From positions 47,862,486-47,926,485 of the forward strand of contig NW_019211456.1 of the NCBI RefSeq assembly GCF_002443255.2: 64,000 bases of DNA. Direction: 5' to 3'. The stretch's first letter is position 1. Each line of letters begins with the position of its first letter. Source of the stretch: Varroa destructor (lineage: Eukaryota; Arthropoda; Arachnida; Mesostigmata; Varroidae). Both the position numbers and the translations under genes were made by a program. Shown here in pieces: positions 46,901 to 58,480 of this stretch. Below the pieces are notes generated by a model that made no database searches, was not told the DNA's origin, and saw only the letters and a list, made by a program, of their open reading frames with translations.

Positions 46901-49900
46901 TTTCCACTACGTCAAAAGAATTACTGTAAATAGGGGTATAAGAACATGGGATCATTTATGCTGCTAATGGATGCAGGATCTTTTCAGCATTGAATACTAG
47001 CAGCGACCCATTTTGCTCTCTTGAAGTGATTTAAGTTCGATTAACCTAAGTATCTTTCGTTTAAATTTCAAGTTTTGTACGTTAAGGCTCTTGCTTTGGT
47101 CTAAGTTCTGGTAGCAAAAACTGACAGTACGTTTAACTTAAACAGAAAACCCAAATCAAATACATTTGTTACAAACTGCAGTTTAATTTCTCGTATGGAT
47201 GATACGACGTAGTAGAGGAAATCGAATAAAAAATTGCACACTTGAGCAGACTACAACTGGATAAAAAGTAAGGCATCTTTGTGTCATCGAATACTAACTT
47301 AATTGTTGTCCTACGCCGACGTTTGCTTGTTAATTGAGCATGAAGTGAAATGGAAGTTGAGATTTTTTTAGTTGGCGTCGGCTCAATAGTTCTGCGCGAG
47401 GTTGGCTTCCAAAATTAACTTCGTTCCCGCAGAGGATCGTTATAACTTAAAATGGGTTGACCCATTTCACTTTCAAAAAAGTTGAAATTTACAAAATGAT
47501 TTAAAATAAAATTAAGCCTTTACCTACTTGCGCAAATACAATTAGCCTGCTGGTTTAGGCCGAATCGACATCATGGACGGCCAACCGAGACCAGAAGCCT
47601 TATTTAAGTCACTCATGTATTCTGAAGCCTCCTCTGATTCATTTGCGTATAGAGCCCGAAGAACACTTAAAGGTTTATTGGCAGCTGTAGAAAAATAAGC
47701 TATCATAAGGGTTTCTGTGGCAAAAAAAAAGCACTGATGTTACTTAACATTCGTTATCATACGTTATAATATTAAAGGTTATTTAAAAAGGCAAGGGTTC
47801 AACGTTTGGAGTCGAGTTGTATTGGTTTTTATGTATAATTTTTTCAGTGCTACACCGGAGGGTTGGAATAGGGTCGGGTACAAGTCTAAACTTGAGAAGA
47901 AGTAGGCGCTAGTAAAACAAAATTATGCTTGTTATTTGAATAAGGTCTTGAAATGCAGATGTACATTTTTACCGAACTACGTTTGTGCACCCGCCCTTTA
48001 TACGGTACAAAAGCACAAAATAGAAACATACAATACAAGCTGATCATATGGAGCAACATCATTACAACTTATAGATATTTGCTTTATCTTACCTGATATG
48101 ACCATAGGCATAAGTTACGATAGCCATAACGTGTAATAATTCATAATTCAGTCGAGGTTTACTTTCATTTTTATGCGATACCTTCGATAAAGAATCTGAC
48201 GAAGGACAGACCTGTGGCGGGCAATGACGGCTACATAAACAACGTAACTGCTCTCTTCGCTGGTTCGTGGCACTTTGCTTTTGTGTACACGCAATAGCGG
48301 ACGCCTCAAGTAGCATGTGGCATGCCAGAAACATAGGTGAAGACTACTCCACAAAGTGCTTCACGAACACGTTGACGCTAGACGAGCTGATGTTACTACG
48401 GAAATATAAATATGAGGTGGTATTATCTCGTTACGGCATTCCTCTACACACAGTTTCGCGTGATTTACTATTGTTTGATATGAAAATATTTTTCTTTTAG
48501 AAAAAGCTTAAGCTGCATGAAAATAAACAAAAAGAAAAAAAAAGTAAATTTCTTCCACTTGGAACGCTCGAAAGTGAGAGATTTACTGCAGCATTTCGAA
48601 TCGTTTGCCTGGGATAGAGGGGACGCGGGGGAAAGCCAACGCCTTGTAGATATTTAAGGTAATTTCTCATGAGATGCGCGAAAATGACATCTTTTATAGC
48701 TGGCTGAAGCGGTGAGCTAAGCATAAAATGCTCGCTTACTTAGGCTATGCGTGGGTGTGTTTCGCAACCTTGGACTCTTTACCTAGGACAGGTTTAGAGA
48801 GACTACCCAAAATTGACAATATTAGGTCAAACGGATTTAATATTATACACTTACAAGCTGTACATTAGTAATATGACTGGAAGAGATGAAACGAAGGGTA
48901 GACGGTCACCTTCCTGCCATAACAATTGTGATATAATGCAGTAATATTATATTACAATCGACGAAACTATTAAGGGTATGAATTCATCTAAGACTATCGT
49001 TTATATCCTTAACGTTGTATGGAAAACAATTTGTGTCGAATTATTGTGTAGGTGTTGTAACAGCCTTAATAAAGTTTCTGACACGAAGTTTAAATAATAT
49101 AGTTTTTCTAACTGGAAACAAAAAATTCCGTATTTGAGTTCGACCGCTATTTTCAATGACGACGTTGTAGTGATGCCGTGAACATTGTCATCAGCCGACT
49201 ATTTAGTGATTATTTCGCTTAGCCTATTTTCAAAGCCTCCCGCCTAGGCCTATTGAAGAGGCCTATGATACAAACTTGCAAATTTTAGCAAACAAAGCAC
49301 AACATATCGGCGTGGCTGCACGTCAAGCACCTTCCCTAACAGGTCGAGACGAAGCCGATCTGGACGATGTTAAGTAAAGTAGGTTAGGTTCAGCAAATTT
49401 ACCTGTTAAAATCAATTTATATATTCATTCATTTATTTATTTATTTTTACTTTTTTTAGGAAGATTTCGACATGGTTCGACAAAGATTTTCTTCGTTATA
49501 CCTTACGTTGATAAAAAATGTAATAATTTTTATAATAATAATTTTATTGGCATAGTAAATATGTAGGCAAATATTTCGGATATTTTACAATCCACAAAAG
49601 GCATGTTGAAGTGTTTAACGATGATGCTAAGTAGAAATGAGGCAAGAACATTACATTGATTAAACTTTACAGCTGTACATCTTAAATTGTTTAGGTGTCT
49701 AAAACTCTAAGGTACATACTTAAGACAGGTAGAAGATTATAGACGTAATATACATTGTCCAATGAAGATATTAAACTAACACGTGAAATGTATGTGAAGG
49801 TCCCTTATGACGCCCCTATACTGATAGATAAAGTTTTTGTCTAAAAAAAAACCATTATAGATACTGTATATACTGGGTATTTTTTGACGTTTGACGAGCA

Positions 49901-50320
49901 GGAGGCCGTGAATGCGTCAGTGCTAAGGAAGATGTAGGATGTAATGAGCATTATGCATCTGTACGTCAGCACCGATCTTCTTTCACTCGTTCTGCCATTC
50001 AAGGCCTGGCGAGCCATTGTTACCTTGACATTAACCGCTTTTTCTCATAATTATCCTACTCACGCAGAAAAATAAGCGAAGCAATTTGTTTTTGATCTTT
50101 TGTTAAATTCAGTTGTCGGAGTTTAGAGATATTACACAATGACCAAGTCGGTATTTTACAACGCTACTTTACTTTAAACTAAGCAAACATATTAAGTTAA
50201 TGATTAATTTCTAAATTGTATCCACAAAGCAGAGAAACTTACTTATAAAACCTTAGATATTAACAATTGAATACAATCACTAACAATTTAATACTAGTAC
50301 AGTATGAACAAGCGATAATA
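41000..50320. other. AT-rich intergenic region
   Basis: No gene recognised in 9 kb. There is a short CTG/CTA triplet run near 42581-42602. A GC-richer patch at 46090-46310 contains the 121-codon - strand open frame 46079-46444 and a GAGAGCGAAAGCGAGAG stretch. That frame has no known domain. A 41-codon ORF at 47573-47698 is described separately. Confidence 0.55.
47573..47698 (+). CDS. Small unassigned ORF or terminal exon (41 codons)
   Basis: ATG at 47573 and TAA at 47696. The protein starts MDGQPRPEALFKSLMYSEAS and is hydrophilic, with a basic C-terminal half (YRARRTLKG). A pyrimidine-containing GGTTTAG just upstream could serve as a splice acceptor with the frame open through RIDIMDG. Its composition is more protein-like than neighbouring frames, but I do not recognise it, and chance is a real possibility. 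Confidence 0.15.
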   Translation: MDGQPRPEALFKSLMYSEASSDSFAYRARRTLKGLLAAVEK

Positions 50321-50321
50321 A

Positions 50322-51372
50322 TAGGTTGTTCAAAAAGTTATGGTAGTTTTTTTTTTCATTTAAGAGGGTCCAGCATTTGTTGCACTCCAGTTCTACCAAC
50401 GAATTGACCTATTGATACCCCCCGTCGCTCATCAGTTTATTCTGTGTCGCTGCAGTAGTTCTAGATCGGTGTCGAAGAACTCATTCAGCTTCATTTTTTG
50501 AGAACCTTCTCATTGTCAAATATGCTCCTCTAGGTTTGACTCGAAAATGAAGAGAATGAGTGGAATTTGTTGATCCTTCGTGACTATGATTGGCGTACAG
50601 ATACCTTCCACTCAACATGCTCTTGCATGTAGGTTTAACGTCAATCGCCATGTATAGATTGCTCGTCATTGTTGTGAGTCTGCCCGATGATGGTCCTCTT
50701 CGGATGGAGATTGAACTTGACTTCAGACTCAAGCACTTTTTTTTGGAGCCACATATTTTACTTTCAGTTGCATATCGGGGACTATTTCTTATTACCCGCA
50801 ACAACCATACCAAAGAATCTGCCATTATGACTTTGTGCTGTTCGATGCCGGGCTAGGCCTCAAGAAGCAATGAGAAACCCTGTTTCTTTGTGCTCTTCAT
50901 GGGGCGACCTGGTTGTAAATTGTTGAATTAATGCGAAATTAGTCGATTATCATTATTACAATCACGGCTCATCCACTCGCTCAGTTTATTGGTTTTTTGC
51001 CAACCGTTTTTTTAAAAAAATCTCTCCAGTCCCTCTTCATTGATTTCGCATGACCAACCTGGGCAGTGTATACCCTCTAGTTTTAGGATGCCACTATTGA
51101 ACTCAGCCGTTGAGCAGCTCCTTTAGGTACATAGTCTTTGGTACGGATGCCCCAGGCTGCTTCGGCAGCTTCTTCACCTCAGTAAGGACTAAATATAAAG
51201 GCGTTATAATTGGAGTTTTTTCTCCCACCAATTCTTGGGTCCTAAAGTCCGTGGATCGTATAGTGAATTAACAATGGGCTTACGTAAAATAGAGAGGGAA
51301 CACTTGCCGATCGCACACGACAGTAAGCAAACGCTAAATTGGCTACTCGTGGCTTACTTACTGAACAACCTA
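50322..51372. mobile_element. Tc1/mariner-type element defined by inverted repeats, internally decayed
   Basis: The left end TAGGTTGTTCAAAAAGTTAT (50322 onward) and the reverse complement of the right end, TAGGTTGTTCAGTAAGTAAG (51372 backward), share TA plus the first nine bases (GGTTGTTCA) and further scattered matches. Both lie at TA dinucleotides, the target duplicated by Tc1/mariner transposons. The length of 1.05 kb is slightly short for a full mariner. The largest inner open frame (- strand, 50481-50825) shows no transposase signature that I can recognise. It is a dead or non-autonomous copy. Confidence 0.65.
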
Positions 51373-52152
51373 ATATGAGTGTAGCTGCTGGCTCTACCTT
51401 AATACTTGATCTTGCTTATTTGTATGTAATTGAAAGCTGAAGGTTTTTTTTTAACCTGTCATCTGTTGAAACATTTTCCGATAGTACTTCGGCCTATTGG
51501 CCGATGTTGCACATGCACCAGCGATAGTGTTGATTGGCAGCCGGAACTTTGACTAAAGCTTTTTATAATATAGTTATCTGCATTAGATAAGTAACTGACG
51601 TTAAAAACAGACAACGGAGTACGCCCGATGATAGCTCGCGTAACAATCTCACCTTCTATAACCGACAATATTCTCATTGCTTTTTAATAAATCTGGCAAA
51701 ATTTTTGACAAAATATCTAAAACCAAAAAAAAAAAGCTCGTCAGAGCTGCTAAGCTGTTTGCTAAGTTTAATACTTGCACTTAATAAACATTATTGATAC
51801 ATACACTCTCCCATCGTAATAGTAAACGTATACTTCAATAGTGTTGAGTCGGCATGAGTCGTGTCGCCAGTGAAGATCAGTTTGTAGTTGATACCGAAAC
51901 GATAGTCATGCGGGCACCCAAGATTTACACCCAGAATTAAACTCATTCTAATTTTTTTTTTGCTGCGAATACATTATAGCTACCGTCGTCGTGAGGCAAG
52001 CCAATGAAAAGAATCATAACGCAGATCAGAAAGTATCGCGGATTGACTATCCGGTAATTTACAAACGTGGACCATTAGCGGTGTATGTAAATCCTTAAGC
52101 CAATGGTTCCGTTAACTATGTTGAACCGTCTATTGAATATAAATAACCGTCT
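51373..52152. other. Intergenic stretch
   Basis: AT-rich. No feature recognised. Confidence 0.5.
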
Positions 52153-52257
52153 ATCTCTGAGGCTGATTTGGAATCGATCTTTGGTAGACCCCGTAAGTTT
52201 TAGAGATCTCAACAAAAACATTTTTTTGGAAGAGGCGCGAAACTTACATAAAATAAA
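52153..52257 (+). repeat. 105-bp direct repeat, copy 1
   Basis: Begins ATCTCTGAGGCTGATTTG and ends CTTACATAAAATAAA. It matches 53483-53587 in the same orientation with four substitutions in 105 positions and no gaps. Confidence 0.95.
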
Positions 52258-52498
52258 CTAATTTTATTATAGTTAATTAATACGAAGTCTTTCCGCGATT
52301 TACATTATTGTGTCTGTTCCCCTTATTGTTCTGCTACAACAAAACCTCTCAACAGATGTTTAGCTGAAGCTGTTAAATCATATAGATCAAATTATCAGTG
52401 AGGGCACAGAAGCCCACGTTTACAATTTGGTTTGGACGTCCGCATGACCTCGATGCATTGGTTTCCTGAAACTCATAAAAGTTAAACACTTATTATTG

Positions 52499-52557
52499 TA
52501 ATAAAATAATAATGTACAGTATAGTGAGCTCACTTATTTGTTTTTATTATTTTATTA
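52499..52557. repeat. AT-rich imperfect palindrome
   Basis: The arm TAATAAAATAATAA (52499-52512) is the reverse complement of TTATTATTTTATTA (52544-52557). Near the centre lies the perfect 12-base palindrome AGTGAGCTCACT (52524-52535). It lies inside the unit bounded by the 105-bp direct repeats. Confidence 0.7.
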
Positions 52558-52828
52558 AATGCAACGTATGGTTCTGTTAAAAAAATATTTTTTATTAAAT
52601 GATTGGAGCTACCAGATTGAATTGAGGCTCTTAACTTTCGTGGAAAAACCTATTTCACATAATACATATTCTATTTTATGACAGAGGTCTTATCTTTTGA
52701 AGAAGTGGAGTACGGCACTTAAATCGGGATTTCCTCATGCTTTGCCTCTAATAAGGTATTTTAATAGAAAGTGATATTTCAATGAAATTTTTCGTATGTG
52801 TTGAAAGAGTCACTTCTGGCGACGATTT

Positions 52829-52900
52829 TTATTCAACATAATCGCCATTCAAAGCGATTAAAGCCTTAATTCGATACCTAAATTATTAACTGGTCATCTT
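52829..52900 (-). pseudogene. mariner transposase C-terminal remnant
   Basis: On the - strand the sequence reads IALNGDYVE followed by a stop at 52829-52831. This matches the conserved C-terminal end of mariner transposases (C(I/V)ALxGxYVE). A degenerate stretch with stops precedes it. I could not identify further transposase motifs upstream, so it is a small fragment inside the direct-repeat-bounded unit. Confidence 0.6.
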
Positions 52901-53482
52901 CAAAACATTCCTGCAACTAGCTTATCAATAGCAGTCATGCGTCAAGCAATAACATGTAGAAAAATTCTAACCGAATTAAATTTTGCGCTGACAGCAGGCC
53001 CAAAAAGTCCCGACTTATAAGAGTTCAAAGTGACCAAAAAGTTTAGACTATGTGGAAAGTTCAGACTATGTGGAAAGGCTTAAAGAGGCTAAGCCTATGT
53101 AGATGAATATTTTTGTTCCTAAAACGCCTATATATTTCTCTAATTAGGTGTATCAAAAATGCCTTCTGGACTCATTTTAATGAATTTCTGAGTCTTTCAT
53201 AATTCGACTCTATTAGGGATCCCCAGCATCGCTTCATGAAAGCATTTTTCGAATCTTGCCAAAAGGCGTGGAAACTTGCGATAACGTAAATCGCCGACTT
53301 CGAACGCAAAAAGGAAGTTTTTAATCTCGGAGGGTTGTACAGCACGGAAAGATTGGGTAATGGCTGATCTTGACTCTTATTTTGAAAACAGCGCAGTGTA
53401 GTGGATCGTATCGAGTTTGTTGTGATGTCGTCTAGGATAAACAGCCCGTTAAATTTGTGCCATACGCTGTATTTCCATGAAG

Positions 53483-53587
53483 ATCTCTGAGGCTGATTTG
53501 GGATCGATCTTTGGTAGACCCCGTAGGTTTTAGAGATCTCAACAAAAACCTTTTTTTGGAAGAGGCGCAAAACTTACATAAAATAAA
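53483..53587 (+). repeat. 105-bp direct repeat, copy 2
   Basis: Second copy of the repeat at 52153-52257, same orientation, about 96% identical. The distance between starts is 1330 bp. Unique sequence on both sides differs, so the homology is sharply bounded. Confidence 0.95.
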
Positions 53588-54959
53588 AAATGCGGTCGTA
53601 ATTTTTCTGTAGAGCTGATATTTAAAATTATTACTTTTTTGTTCATTTTCGGTGACTGGCATTGCGATGCGTAATAACCGTGCGACTTTCGCTGAGTGTA
53701 CGTCTGGCAGTTTTTGCAAGATATCACGTGATAACTTCTACCTTAGTGCTTATCGTAATGCACATAAGCTTCACATTAGGTTCTGCTTTTGGAAAGAATT
53801 CATGGCAAGAAGCCAATAACTTTTAAAGGTTACATATACTTTTCAGAATCTCGGAAATATACACGACGTGAACTAACTCTCTATTGTGTGCGATAAAGAT
53901 AACATTGCAGAAAATGAAATACCATATTATTGACCTTTGTATGCAAACCACCTTCATCCTTGTCCTGCTGATTTCCATCTCCATGTAGCAGACATCTCAG
54001 TACTTGACTAAGGAAGGTCAACGTTTCCAGATTTGTACGGTAGCACTGAAATAATACACAGAATGTATAAAGTTGGCAATGGCAAACGTGAGACGACAAA
54101 CTGTTTTAGTAAATGTACGTAATAGGCACTTAATATCTACCTGTCACTAGCGTATATTAATAAATATGAGACAATCCTATCTTTCAATGGCTGATAAAAA
54201 CGAAAGAGCGAAGCAAATTCGGGAAAGAGTTATGTGATTAGCTTAAGGAAGTTTTGTATAGTGCCCAAACACCCATAGTAGGCTGCCACATTTCTGGGCC
54301 CAAAAGAAGAATATGTTACGTTCAAGATACAAATAGAAAAAGCCCTCTACATTAGAAATCGTTGTCAATCAATAAATCAATTTTCGAATATTATCTGATC
54401 GAAATATTATTCGAACAAAATGCCAACCTTCATTTGAGATGCTATCTACAGAGGAACTGAGCCAATAAAAGGCGTCGCTTCTAGATAATACCTTTTTGTC
54501 TTGTAGTAGTGCCACAAATAGCCTTATAATAAACGGCCTTTATTTTGAATCGTACACGCACTCTGCCAGGCCAAACACGTCGCATGCCAAGGCACAGGAA
54601 ATAATTCCGAAAGCGGCCAATGTTTGATTTCTCGACGCGAACGTTGCGGTGTGAACGACCCTGCTACCTATAACACGATTCGAGACCTGTTGGACCGATT
54701 GGCGCTTGAAAAGCATGTTTGCCTGAGTCTCGCTCTGTCTGGATAAGGGGCGAAGGTGGCTGGGGGGATCCGAACCCTGCATTATTTAGGACAACTATGG
54801 AAGATTTGAGCAAAGATAGGCGAGTGCAACTTGGAAATTAAAATCATAATCCTGCTGAATGGCCCGAAGAATTTTAGAGAGCCACAAGACCATCAAAATT
54901 TAACATGACCACTGATAACCCCTACAGGTGTCGATTGTCAAAAAAATGTAAAAGAAAAA
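53588..54959. other. Intergenic stretch
   Basis: AT-rich with a GC-richer patch at 54560-54780, where the - strand open frame 54540-54782 begins MQGSDPPSHLRPLSRQSETQ. That frame is not recognised and may be chance. Confidence 0.4.
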
Positions 54960-55471
54960 ACCTGATTTCGACAAACAGGGCTACGCAGTTTGGCAAATTA
55001 AGAAGAGACCCATATCAAGATTTATGATCTGTCCTATACGGGTAACGGGTGAGGATGGGACTACCAAGTCTAGGAGGGCGGTGGTTGCTGTCGACGTGAA
55101 GCAAAAGACCTCACTAAACGAGAATAAAAGCCTTATCAGAGAAACCTTTAGTTCAACAGAACGCACTTCCGAGTATGCACCTGGGAACACCGTACTATGC
55201 TGCATAAATTCGAATATGGGAAACCATAGGCTTTTCTTGAAAATTGCTCATGTTGCGGCTTACAAGATACACCTGGAGCTGATGGAAAACACAAAGGCGG
55301 TAGCCGACACTGTCCCAAACCTTATACTACTGGGAAACGCTGACAAAAGCCCCTCTTTGCCATTGTCTTGAAAAAATTTCAACGGCATGTGGTTCTGTCG
55401 CTACACAAAGTTGGAGTCACGAAAACTGAATTTTCACGAGACAGGGACTTCAGGATTGAAGTAAAAGAAGT

Positions 55472-55900
55472 ATGCGCGCAAATATCTCAAGCTTTTGCGA
55501 AAGCTCTCGAGGGAAAAGGGATGACTTGGTATCAGTTGATGTTACCTCCCACAGGCGCTTGCTAATCAGGAATCTTGTAGAAGGAACCTCCGCGGAGGCG
55601 GTCTCTAGGGCCATCGAAGATACTGGGGTAAACAAAGATTGCTTCGTTGTCAATGAACCAATGAAGGACACCACTAACCGGTAATAGGGTAGAGCCTCCC
55701 TTACAAATCCGTCAGTGGAGAACAGAATCCTAGCATAAGGCAAATTTTACACAGCATAGGCCACTCACAGGTAACCGAATGGGTCACGGTGACGTGCTGC
55801 CTTTGATGTCAAAAGATGAAAGACAGAGTGGTCTGATTAGACAGAAACGACGAAAAAATGCCACCAATGTGTGTTCTTGGAACGTGTTTTATAGAACTGC
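55472..55900 (+). pseudogene. LINE B ORF1 (gag) remnant with degenerate zinc knuckle
   Basis: The frame 55472-55684 carries RLLIRNLVEGTSAEAVSRAI followed by EDTGV, resembling the RNA-binding segment of R1-type ORF1 proteins. At 55859-55900 the sequence reads CHQC, eight residues without the expected His, a stop, then NCRG, followed by FCCNY. This looks like a decayed CX2CX4HX4C knuckle with a second one after it. Confidence 0.6.
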
Positions 55901-56144
55901 AGAGGTAAAACCTTTTGCTGCAACTATACGGTGGACTATCCTGCAAATTCTACAAACGACCCGAGAAACTAATCAACAATCGCCGAGGAACTGGCAGGCA
56001 GATGCAGGTAAATTATGCGAGCAAATTATTTGCTTGCAAGACCCCGACACCGAAAAACGAGCAGACTGCTGAGGGCGATTCCTTCGAAATGACACAATAA
56101 CGCTCCTCTTCAACTGAAACAACAGAGATAAGAGAGCGTGAGCA

Positions 56145-57593
56145 ATGATCAGAGTCCTTCAACTGAACTATTATAAGAGCAGAACCTCTTATGATCTGCT
56201 CGAGGAGCTAGCTGGAAAGAAGAGGCTGGCTTACTAATTATTAGCAGGCCTAACATTGACCTACCGAAGAATCGCCAAATGATATGTAGCTTCAACGGCA
56301 CAGCGCACATGAAGTACAGAGAATGGGTTACAACGGGAAGCAAGAAGAGTTTCTTTCGGGTCCGAACCCAGAACCTAGATGCAATTTACTCTTATTACTC
56401 AAACCCAAATAGGACTATAGAAAATTCATATGGATCCTGTCGTGAAGTCGTTGATTGAATTTGGAAATACTCAAGTTGTCATTGCGGGGTCTCCTCGGGA
56501 CATATGGGGCACAAGAGCAGTAATACAAACAGTGGTCGCTAGGTGCGCTACAAGCATTTCTCAGGCAGAATACAAAAAAAATCGACTTGATCAAAGGAGT
56601 GCTTAGAAAAGATACAGAAGAACCCATGGCGTTGATCCTATAAGCTCATCACGAAGAAAGCAAACTAGAACAAGAAGGTAGTCTTTCCTGAAGAAAAGGA
56701 AGAAGGAGTGATCAATTCCTTGTCTCCTTCTGTCAGGCTTTTTGATAGAACGGAGTTTAATAACCACGATTCCCGGAGCAGTGCAACGGATAAGTGAGCG
56801 AATCGAGCTAAACAAAGCTCCTGGGGCGGATAAAATCTAGCTACAGTTACGACGACGCCCTTTAGGAAGTTTCCAGATATCCTGACTGTGTGGCAACGCA
56901 TATACGTAGTTCAGGCTGTTTCCCAAGAAAGTAGAAAGAAGGGAAATGCTGCTTATTCCCAATGAAAATGAGACTTACAAACCTACATGTGTACCAGAAA
57001 TACTTATAAAGGGTTTCAAGGCCGTCGTTGAGCAAATGCTTAAAACATTAATAGAAAAAAGAACCTCTGTTAAAAATCAGTTTGGGTTTCTGAAAACAAA
57101 GGTCCGTAATGTCTGCAGTTGACAGGGTCATTAGGCTAACGGTGAAAGTGAGAGAATCTACAGTAGACTTGAGCGACTTACTACTAACGATCCTTTCAAA
57201 TGTTGAAAATGCTTTCAACAGCATTCGTCAATGTACAGTGCTCACTTGCCTGATTACCTGATCCCTTTGGTCTCTGACTATTTACAGGATAGATTGGTAG
57301 CCAACGGGGAGATACTTTCAATATGATTGCGTGAGTTTAGCCTCGTGATAGCGAAATGAGTAACGCAGTTGTCTACTTACCTTAGCAACACATTGTTGTC
57401 TAGGTTCGAATCCACGCATAAACAAACTTCGTTTCGTGTTGGAAGCCAGGTGTCTGGTGGTATGCCTAGCGGTGGTACCGGTCGTAAAGCTCGAAACATC
57501 TATACTAGGTCTTCAAAATTTTCAACCGAAAGCATAAATGTTTTTTCTGCAAGTAACCTTGCTGTTATTATGCGGACCAAGACACTGGAGTGA
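56145..57593 (+). pseudogene. LINE B ORF2: endonuclease start and reverse transcriptase remnant
   Basis: The frame opening at 56145 gives MIRVLQLNYYKSRTSYDLL then EELAGKKRLAY before a stop, typical of the first strand of an R1-type endonuclease. The reverse transcriptase fingers include NKAPGADKI, MLLIPNENETYKPTCVPEIL and QFGF. The palm region reads SGGMPSGGTGRK, where GVPQGSVLGP is expected, and FSASNLAV, where FADDLAV is expected. It is interrupted by a tRNA-like insertion at about 57323-57433. Confidence 0.8.
57340..57417 (+). mobile_element. tRNA-like sequence, probable SINE head, inserted in LINE B
   Basis: A 78-base stretch with internal RNA polymerase III promoter boxes. An A box-like TAGCGAAATGAGT (57350-57362) lies about 55 bases before an exact B box, GGTTCGAATCC (57403-57413). 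A GTTG/CAAC pair could form part of an anticodon stem, but the acceptor and T stems pair poorly. It is therefore a decayed tRNA or a tRNA-derived SINE rather than a working tRNA. It separates the reverse transcriptase piece ending DRLVANGEILSI from the piece starting FRVGSQVSGGMPSG by about 110 bases, which suggests it was inserted after the LINE. Confidence 0.5.
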
Positions 57594-58480
57594 CTAAATA
57601 TGTACGAAATGTTACTTATTGTCGAAAATAAATGTTTCCGTCTCATGCTGATACTGTATGACGAACGGATTAGTTTTGTTAAAGAGGCAGTATACTTGGC
57701 AATTTAGTTGGACCGCTCAGTAAGGCGAGTACGCCATATCAGTCATGCTGTAGCAAAAACAATCGGAATATATATGCAAATAGCCAAAATTCTACGGAAA
57801 AAAGGAAGTGGATGCCTCTAATAGTAGTCGCAGAATGTCTTGTGCTGTTTAGATCTCCCGCCTGCACCTTGTCGGAGTCTATGGCCAACATAGTCAAAAA
57901 ATTACTACACAAAGCCTAACAAGTCCAATCGTTGAGGATCGCTCGAGTAGACAAGCGTGGTCAATATAAACGCGGTCATGGTCTTAGTAATGCAACACCT
58001 AGAGACTCAAACGTAAAAGGGATACGTATATTACGGGACAACCCGACAGAGGACGTCGAAGGAAAAATATCGGTATGTGGCAAGACAAATGAGATGCTAT
58101 ACGAGAATTGGCCGTGGGGCCAGCATTCAGGGGCATTATCCCTAACATTGAGGCTTGGATTATACAACGTGACTGAGAAATTACCTATTGCGAATGTTTA
58201 CAAGCTTTAGAGCTTTCTAAAGCCAGCTGCATAGTATAAGTAAGCCCCCTTGAGGCAGCTGTGAACCGCACATGGCCCGTCACACGCTGCGGGCATGCAC
58301 GGCGCTTCCTCACATGAGGGAGCGTTTCGGAAATGCAGACATACTGCGTGCCTTCGGTGACGGAATGAAACATTTCGTATCTTACATCATCCAATCGCGT
58401 AAGGGTTAGAGTAAGGAAAGGTTTTGACTAGGGAGGTCTCAAAGAAGAAGGATTGCCTAACCAAAAAACGCCTAACCAAC

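Larger units (their letters stand above)
54960..58480 (+). mobile_element. LINE B: decayed R1-like non-LTR retrotransposon
   Basis: Motifs of a two-ORF LINE occur in order on the + strand. ORF1 has RLLIRNLVEGTSAEAVSRAI (frame of 55472-55684) and a broken zinc knuckle (55859-55900). ORF2 starts near 56145 with MIRVLQLNYYKSRTSYDLL, the N-terminus of the AP-type endonuclease. The reverse transcriptase shows NKAPGADKI (56811-56837), QFGFLKTK (about 57078-57101), NVENAFNS, and FSASNLAVIMRTKTLE (to 57593) in place of FADDLAV. The C-terminus has GIIPNIEAWI (58130-58161), a hallmark of R1-group elements. Many stops and frameshifts occur, and the catalytic Asp pair is lost. Both ends are estimated. 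Confidence 0.83.

Noticed and set aside
52153..53587. Direct repeats read as LTRs of a miniature retrotransposon
   Set aside because: Ends are not TG...CA, and neither a tRNA primer site nor a polypurine tract is visible; reported instead as an unexplained direct repeat.
54765..54785. Minus-strand GGTTCGGATCC, a B box
   Set aside because: No A box at the right distance on that strand; probably chance.
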